From JALVIU01 sp964462295 (GTDB lineage Bacteria; Atribacterota; JALVIU01), in contig CAYWXH010000064.1 in NCBI GenBank assembly GCA_964462295.1, positions 1 through 10,090 of the forward strand: a DNA stretch of 10,090 nucleotides. Direction: 5' to 3'. The notes beneath the pieces are model-generated. The model saw nothing but the letters and a program-made list of their open reading frames with translations. It did no database searches and had not been told where the DNA came from. Below, one piece after another: positions 7,558 through 10,090 of this stretch (its first letter is position 1; every line of letters starts with the position of its first letter). The position numbers and the translations under genes were made by a program.

Positions 7558-7586
7558 ATTATAGGTAAAAAGATTCCTTATGTCAA
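7558..7586 (-). promoter_or_regulatory. Perfect consensus sigma70 promoter of the ABC importer operon
   Basis: On the minus strand TTGACA (7581-7586), a 17-nt spacer and TATAAT (7558-7563) match the housekeeping consensus at all twelve positions with the optimal spacing. Transcription would begin near 7551, giving a leader of about 30 nt that holds the AAGGGGTGA site. No Fur or DtxR box is recognisable over or beside it, so the sequence gives no direct sign of iron control. Confidence 0.85.
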
Positions 7587-7605
7587 TGAATTCGTGAAAA
7601 ATTTT

Positions 7606-7646
7606 TAATAAATTTTCTTTATAATCATGATAGAGGTAATTTATTA
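7606..7646. repeat. AT-rich inverted repeat in the divergent control region
   Basis: TAATAAATT (7606-7614) and AATTTATTA (7638-7646) are perfect 9-bp inverted arms 23 nt apart, with the small palindrome ATCATGAT (7624-7631) between them. The pair lies between the two divergent promoters and could be an operator. In such AT-rich DNA, chance is a real alternative. Confidence 0.25.
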
Positions 7647-7700
7647 TAAGGGTCATAAGTGGTTATGTCTATAGTGTACCTTTATTTTAATTTTGTTAAG

Positions 7701-7709
7701 TGTTATAAT
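7701..7709 (+). promoter_or_regulatory. Extended -10 promoter for the aldo/keto reductase
   Basis: TGTTATAAT is a perfect extended -10 (TG-n-TATAAT). The -35 region near 7681-7686 (TTTATT) is weak, as is usual for extended -10 promoters. The predicted start near 7716 gives a leader of about 36 nt ending in the AAGGAGGG site before the ATG. Confidence 0.55.
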
Positions 7710-7751
7710 ATAATAAATTATGTAAGAATTTGAATACTAAGGAGGGCAAAG

Positions 7752-8581
7752 ATGGAAAAGAGAAGGCTTGGTTATTCGGATATGGAATTTACCGTGATAG
7801 GTCTTGGTACATGGGCAATAGGTGGAGGAGATTGGATATATGGTTGGGGACCACAGGATGATAAGGATTCTATATATGTGATAAGAGAGGCCATAGATCT
7901 TGGTATAAATTGGATAGATACAGCTGCTGTATACGGACTTGGACATGCTGAAAAGATAGTTGGAAAGGCAGTGAAAGGTTTAAGAGATAAGATTTTTATT
8001 GCTACCAAGTGTGGAAGAAAATGGACACAAAGTGGAGAAATATATGGAGACCTTTCTCGAGAAAGTATAAGGCGTGAGATGGAAGATAGTCTAAGAAGAC
8101 TTAATATGGATTATGTAGACCTTTACCAGATCCATTGGCCTGACCCGGATGATAAGATTGAAGAGGCTTGGGAAGAGATGGCAAAACTAAAGGAAGAAGG
8201 TAAGACACGATATATCGGGGTATCTAATTTTAGCGTAGCACAAATGAGACGTGTTCAAAAGATTCATCCTATAGCATCTCTACAGCCAAAGTACAATCTT
8301 TTAAATCCAGATATTGAAAATGAAATATTACCCTTCTGTAAAGAGAATAATATTGGGGTCATAGTGTATAGTCCTATGGCATCAGGACTACTTACAGGTA
8401 AGTATGACAAAGAGAGGATAAATGCCCTTCCTAAGGAGGATTGGAGGTCTTTTAGAAATCCGGATTTTCAAGAACCAAAATTGACAAGAAATTTAAAGAT
8501 TATAGATATAATGAAAAAAATTGGGAAGAAATATGGGGTAACCCCTTCTCAGCTTGCAATAGCCTGGGTCCTTCGGAGAGA
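7752..8581 (+). CDS. Aldo/keto reductase, 3' end lost in assembly gap
   Basis: This gene encodes an NAD(P)H-dependent oxidoreductase of the aldo/keto reductase superfamily, a cytosolic TIM-barrel enzyme reducing aldehydes or ketones. The catalytic tetrad is visible: Asp56 and Tyr61 in DTAAVYG, Lys86 in ATKCG, and His128 in QIHWPDP. Further family blocks are MEKRRLGYSDMEFTVIGLGT at the start, GKTRYIGVSNFS, LQPKYNLL and IGVIVYSPMASGLLTGKY. The last readable residues, SQLAIAWVLRR, normally precede about 40-50 more residues with the cofactor-binding end, so roughly that much is missing. AAGGAGGG (7739-7746), 5 nt before the ATG, fixes the start. The frame runs into the Ns and appears joined to AzlC, which is an artefact. 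The substrate cannot be inferred. Confidence 0.92.
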
Positions 8582-8681
8582 NNNNNNNNNNNNNNNNNNN
8601 NNNNNNNNNNNNNNNNNNNNNNNNNNNNNNNNNNNNNNNNNNNNNNNNNNNNNNNNNNNNNNNNNNNNNNNNNNNNNNNNN
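8582..8681. other. Scaffold gap of 100 N
   Basis: Exactly 100 undetermined bases, the conventional placeholder for a gap of unknown length. The reductase lacks about 40-50 C-terminal residues and AzlC about 45 N-terminal ones. At least ~250 bases must be missing if both genes are intact. Confidence 0.97.
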
Positions 8682-9266
8682 AAGACCCAAAATATCCCTT
8701 TTGTGGCAACAATTTTGTTTTCTATTCTTGTTTTTGCAGGGGCAAGCCAATTTATTGCCCTCAATCTTGTAGGCATAGGTGCCACACCTTTGGACATAGC
8801 TGTTGTTACTTTTTTGGTGAATTTAAGACATATGCTTATGAGCGCCTCTTTGGCCGCAAAGTTAAAGGATAAAAAATGGACCCCTATTATCTCTTTTGGG
8901 ATAACAGATGAGACATTTTCTATAGCATCTACAAGGGGTGGCATTATTACATCCTCTTTTATGTTAGGGCTCGAATCCATTGCTTATATAAGTTGGGTAG
9001 CCGGAACAGCCTTGGGGTTCTTGATGGGGGATTTCCTCCCCCAAGGCTTAAAGGAAAGTATGGGCATCACATTGTATGCTATGTTTATTGCTATTTTGGT
9101 GCCTGAGGCCAAGAAATCTCATAAAGTATTTATAGTTGCAAGCATAGGGGGTCTTGTAAATACACTACTTTGGCTTACAAAGGGGATAAATTCAGGAATT
9201 GCCATTGTTATATCCATAATCGTGGGTGCCCTGGTGGGTGCTATATTGTTTAAGGGGGATGTATGA
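8682..9266 (+). CDS. azlC: AzlC family branched-chain amino acid export permease (5' end lost in gap)
   Basis: The visible 194 residues are the C-terminal part of AzlC, the large subunit of the two-component AzlCD exporter that moves branched-chain amino acids or analogues out of the cell. FAGASQF (visible residues 18-24) and NLRHMLMSASL (47-57) are hallmark motifs. They are followed by FGITDETFSIAS and four or five hydrophobic helices to the C terminus. Family members are about 230-255 residues, so roughly 45 N-terminal residues and the start codon lie in the gap. The stop codon overlaps the azlD start by 4 bases (ATGA), a classic coupled arrangement for this pair. Distance to the upstream reductase and operon membership cannot be judged across the gap. 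Confidence 0.92.
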   Translation, partial: KTQNIPFVATILFSILVFAGASQFIALNLVGIGATPLDIAVVTFLVNLRHMLMSASLAAKLKDKKWTPIISFGITDETFSIASTRGGIITSSFMLGLESIAYISWVAGTALGFLMGDFLPQGLKESMGITLYAMFIAILVPEAKKSHKVFIVASIGGLVNTLLWLTKGINSGIAIVISIIVGALVGAILFKGDV

Positions 9267-9562
9267 AAATATATCTTACTATAATGCTTATGGCAATTGT
9301 TACCTATATTCCTCGGTTTTTACCTATGTCTTTTTTAAAGGTGGATAGACTTCCTCCACTGGTAAAAAGATTTTTATATTTTATTCCTTATGCAGCCCTT
9401 GGTGCACTTATAGTTCCTGGTGGTTTTACCTCTGTAGGCAATAACTTTTCTCTTTCTGTCTTTGCCATTCTTTTTGTTGTTATTATATCTTTTTTGGTGG
9501 AAAATATCGTTATGGTGGTCTTTTCTTCTATTATTATAGCATACCTTCTTCTTAGAATATAA
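9263..9562 (+). CDS. azlD: AzlD family branched-chain amino acid exporter small subunit
   Basis: This gene encodes a 99-residue membrane protein, the usual length of AzlD, with about three to four hydrophobic segments. The signature TYIPRFLPM (14-22) matches the family's TYxxRxLP motif, and KRFLYFIPYAALGALIVPG (35-53) matches its conserved central helix. It partners AzlC in the inner membrane. Start and azlC stop share ATGA, and AAGGGGG (9252-9258), 4 nt before the ATG, is the ribosome binding site inside azlC. The gene is complete. No clear intrinsic terminator follows it. Confidence 0.92.
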   Translation: MKIYLTIMLMAIVTYIPRFLPMSFLKVDRLPPLVKRFLYFIPYAALGALIVPGGFTSVGNNFSLSVFAILFVVIISFLVENIVMVVFSSIIIAYLLLRI

Positions 9563-9838
9563 ACGAAGATATGCTTATGATTATTTTTATATAAGGATTT
9601 ATTCCTCTTGTGGTAGAGATATTACTTACAAAGAGGTCCTCTCTTACAGTGTTTGTAATAAATGTTATCACCAAGGGAAATTTCCATTTTTGAAAGAGAA
9701 GGAAAATATACAGATTTTGTAAGGTTTTTTGAAAGGTGTCAAGGGATACCCCCTTTAGGATCTACAAAAAAGCGGGATAAAGTCTTTTGTTTTGGGTAGA
9801 AGTTTTCCAAACAAGAAGTTCCCACTTTTCCCCAACCC
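9563..9838. other. Intergenic stretch without an assignable gene; possible gene remnant
   Basis: No convincing gene, RNA or terminator is recognised. Two protein-like frames exist. A plus-strand ATG frame at 9662-9799 encodes 45 residues (begins MLSPREISIFEREGKYTDFV) with codon use like the neighbouring genes but no Shine-Dalgarno site. A minus-strand frame is open from 9761 to the stop at 9552 (69 codons, no ATG), reads ITFITNTVREDLFVSNISTT in the middle and overlaps the end of azlD. Either could be a decayed gene fragment. I do not recognise a family for either, and neither is called as a gene. Confidence 0.4.
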
Positions 9839-9899
9839 TCATTGCGAGGAGCCTGTTCGCCTTCACAACATCATTGCGAGACACCCGCCCCCCCATCTG

Positions 9900-9939
9900 T
9901 CATTGCGAGGAGCGAAGCAACGAAGCAATATCTGGTACC
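9900..9939. repeat. Repeat copy, CGAAGC-doublet form
   Basis: The copy runs from TCATTGCGAGGAG to GGTACC, with two direct CGAAGC hexamers (9913-9918 and 9921-9926) in the middle and outer arms ATTGC/GCAAT. It differs from the copy at 10038 by single bases (GCAACG for GCGACG, AATATC for AATCTC). Confidence 0.8.
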
Positions 9940-9965
9940 TAAGACCCCGCCTGTCTCCCCAACCG

Positions 9966-10015
9966 TCATTGCGAGGAGGAGCGCCTTTTGCTCCGACGTG
10001 GCAATCTCTGGTACC
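9966..10015. repeat. Repeat copy, GGAGC/GCTCC hairpin form
   Basis: This copy has the same ends as its neighbours (TCATTGCGAGGA and GGCAATCTCTGGTACC) but a different core. GGAGC (9978-9982) pairs with GCTCC (9990-9994) around GCCTTTT, nested inside the ATTGC/GCAAT outer arms. It could fold as a two-part stem-loop and is a distinct subtype placed between two doublet-type copies. Confidence 0.8.
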
Positions 10016-10037
10016 AAAGACCCGTCCGTCCCCATTG

Positions 10038-10077
10038 TCATTGCGAGGAGCGAAGCGACGAAGCAATCTCTGGTACC
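10038..10077. repeat. Repeat copy, CGAAGC-doublet form
   Basis: Same form as the copy at 9900, with CGAAGC at 10051-10056 and 10059-10064 and the outer ATTGC/GCAAT arms, ending in GGTACC. Only 13 bases follow before the window ends, and they do not begin another unit. Confidence 0.8.
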
Positions 10078-10090
10078 CAAGTGTATTGGA

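Larger units (their letters stand above)
9839..10077. repeat. Irregular cluster of GC-rich palindromic repeats (core TCATTGCGAGGAG ... GCAATCTCTGGTACC)
   Basis: Five occurrences of TCATTGCGAG begin at 9839, 9871, 9900, 9966 and 10038. The first two are short or degenerate. The last three are long, each running from TCATTGCGAGGAG through GCAAT to the palindrome GGTACC, with unit spacing of 66 and 72 bases. Spacers also share sequence (AAGACCC, then a C-rich stretch ending near the next TCATTGCG), so the whole ~70-bp unit is tandemly duplicated. Each long unit can form a stem by pairing ATTGC with GCAAT. Similar ATTGCGAGGAGCGAAGC elements occur dispersed in genomes of several bacterial phyla. 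The cluster is much more GC-rich than its surroundings and may continue past the window. Confidence 0.9.

Noticed and set aside
8493..8980. Minus-strand frames crossing the N run
   Set aside because: They are antisense to the reductase and AzlC and depend on undefined bases; no protein family is recognisable.
9628..9642. AAGAGGTCCTCT palindrome as a terminator for azlCD
   Set aside because: The arms are separated by at most one base, too tight for an RNA hairpin loop, and no T-run follows.
9839..10077. CRISPR array
   Set aside because: Repeats are uneven in length and core, the spacers resemble each other rather than being unique, unit lengths vary (29 to 72 bases), and no cas gene is present.
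9863..10080. Two minus-strand frames of 67 and 69 codons with repeated LLAMT/FAPRND-type peptides
   Set aside because: They are translations of the palindromic repeat cluster; the peptide repetition follows the DNA repeats, and no start signals or protein family are evident.

Overview
The window comes from an AT-rich bacterium. Arg is written mostly AGA/AGG, Ile often ATA, and Shine-Dalgarno sites are strong AGGAGG/AAGGGG types. Promoters match the housekeeping -35/-10 pattern, and the last ~250 bases are a GC-rich repeat cluster. A run of exactly 100 N shows a scaffolded draft or metagenome assembly. I cannot name the genus. The codon style fits several AT-rich, possibly thermophilic, bacterial lineages.

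Layout. (1) 1-1366, plus strand: the tail of an upstream reading frame that may be a histidine kinase, then a small DUF6653-like membrane protein overlapping a SAM-dependent methyltransferase gene. (2) 1367-3572, minus strand: an Fsr-like MFS transporter followed 9 nt later by a TDT/SLAC1-type anion transporter, with a sigma70-like promoter upstream. The TDT stop codon abuts the methyltransferase stop codon. (3) 3680-7586, minus strand: a complete binding-protein-dependent ABC importer in the order binding protein, fused double-domain permease, ATPase. It has a perfect consensus promoter and a hairpin after the first gene. The architecture is that of the ferric-ion/AfuA/aminoethylphosphonate importers, but the substrate is open because the ferric-binding tyrosine pair is not visible. 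(4) 7704-9562, plus strand: an aldo/keto reductase cut off by the N gap, then a 5'-truncated azlC overlapping azlD (branched-chain amino acid exporter). The continuous frame through the Ns is an assembly artefact, not a fusion protein. (5) 9563-10090: about 275 bases with no assignable gene, then an irregular cluster of GC-rich repeats sharing the core TCATTGCGAGGAG and ending in GGTACC.

Most of the window is membrane transport: solute import by the ABC operon, export by AzlCD, and two secondary transporters. The binding-protein gene and the reductase gene diverge from a shared 231-bp control region. I found no mobile element, CRISPR array, tRNA or rRNA. Nothing here is clearly a new system. 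The best points for a second look are the hairpin-interrupted ribosome binding site of the permease, the atypical binding protein, and the repeat cluster.
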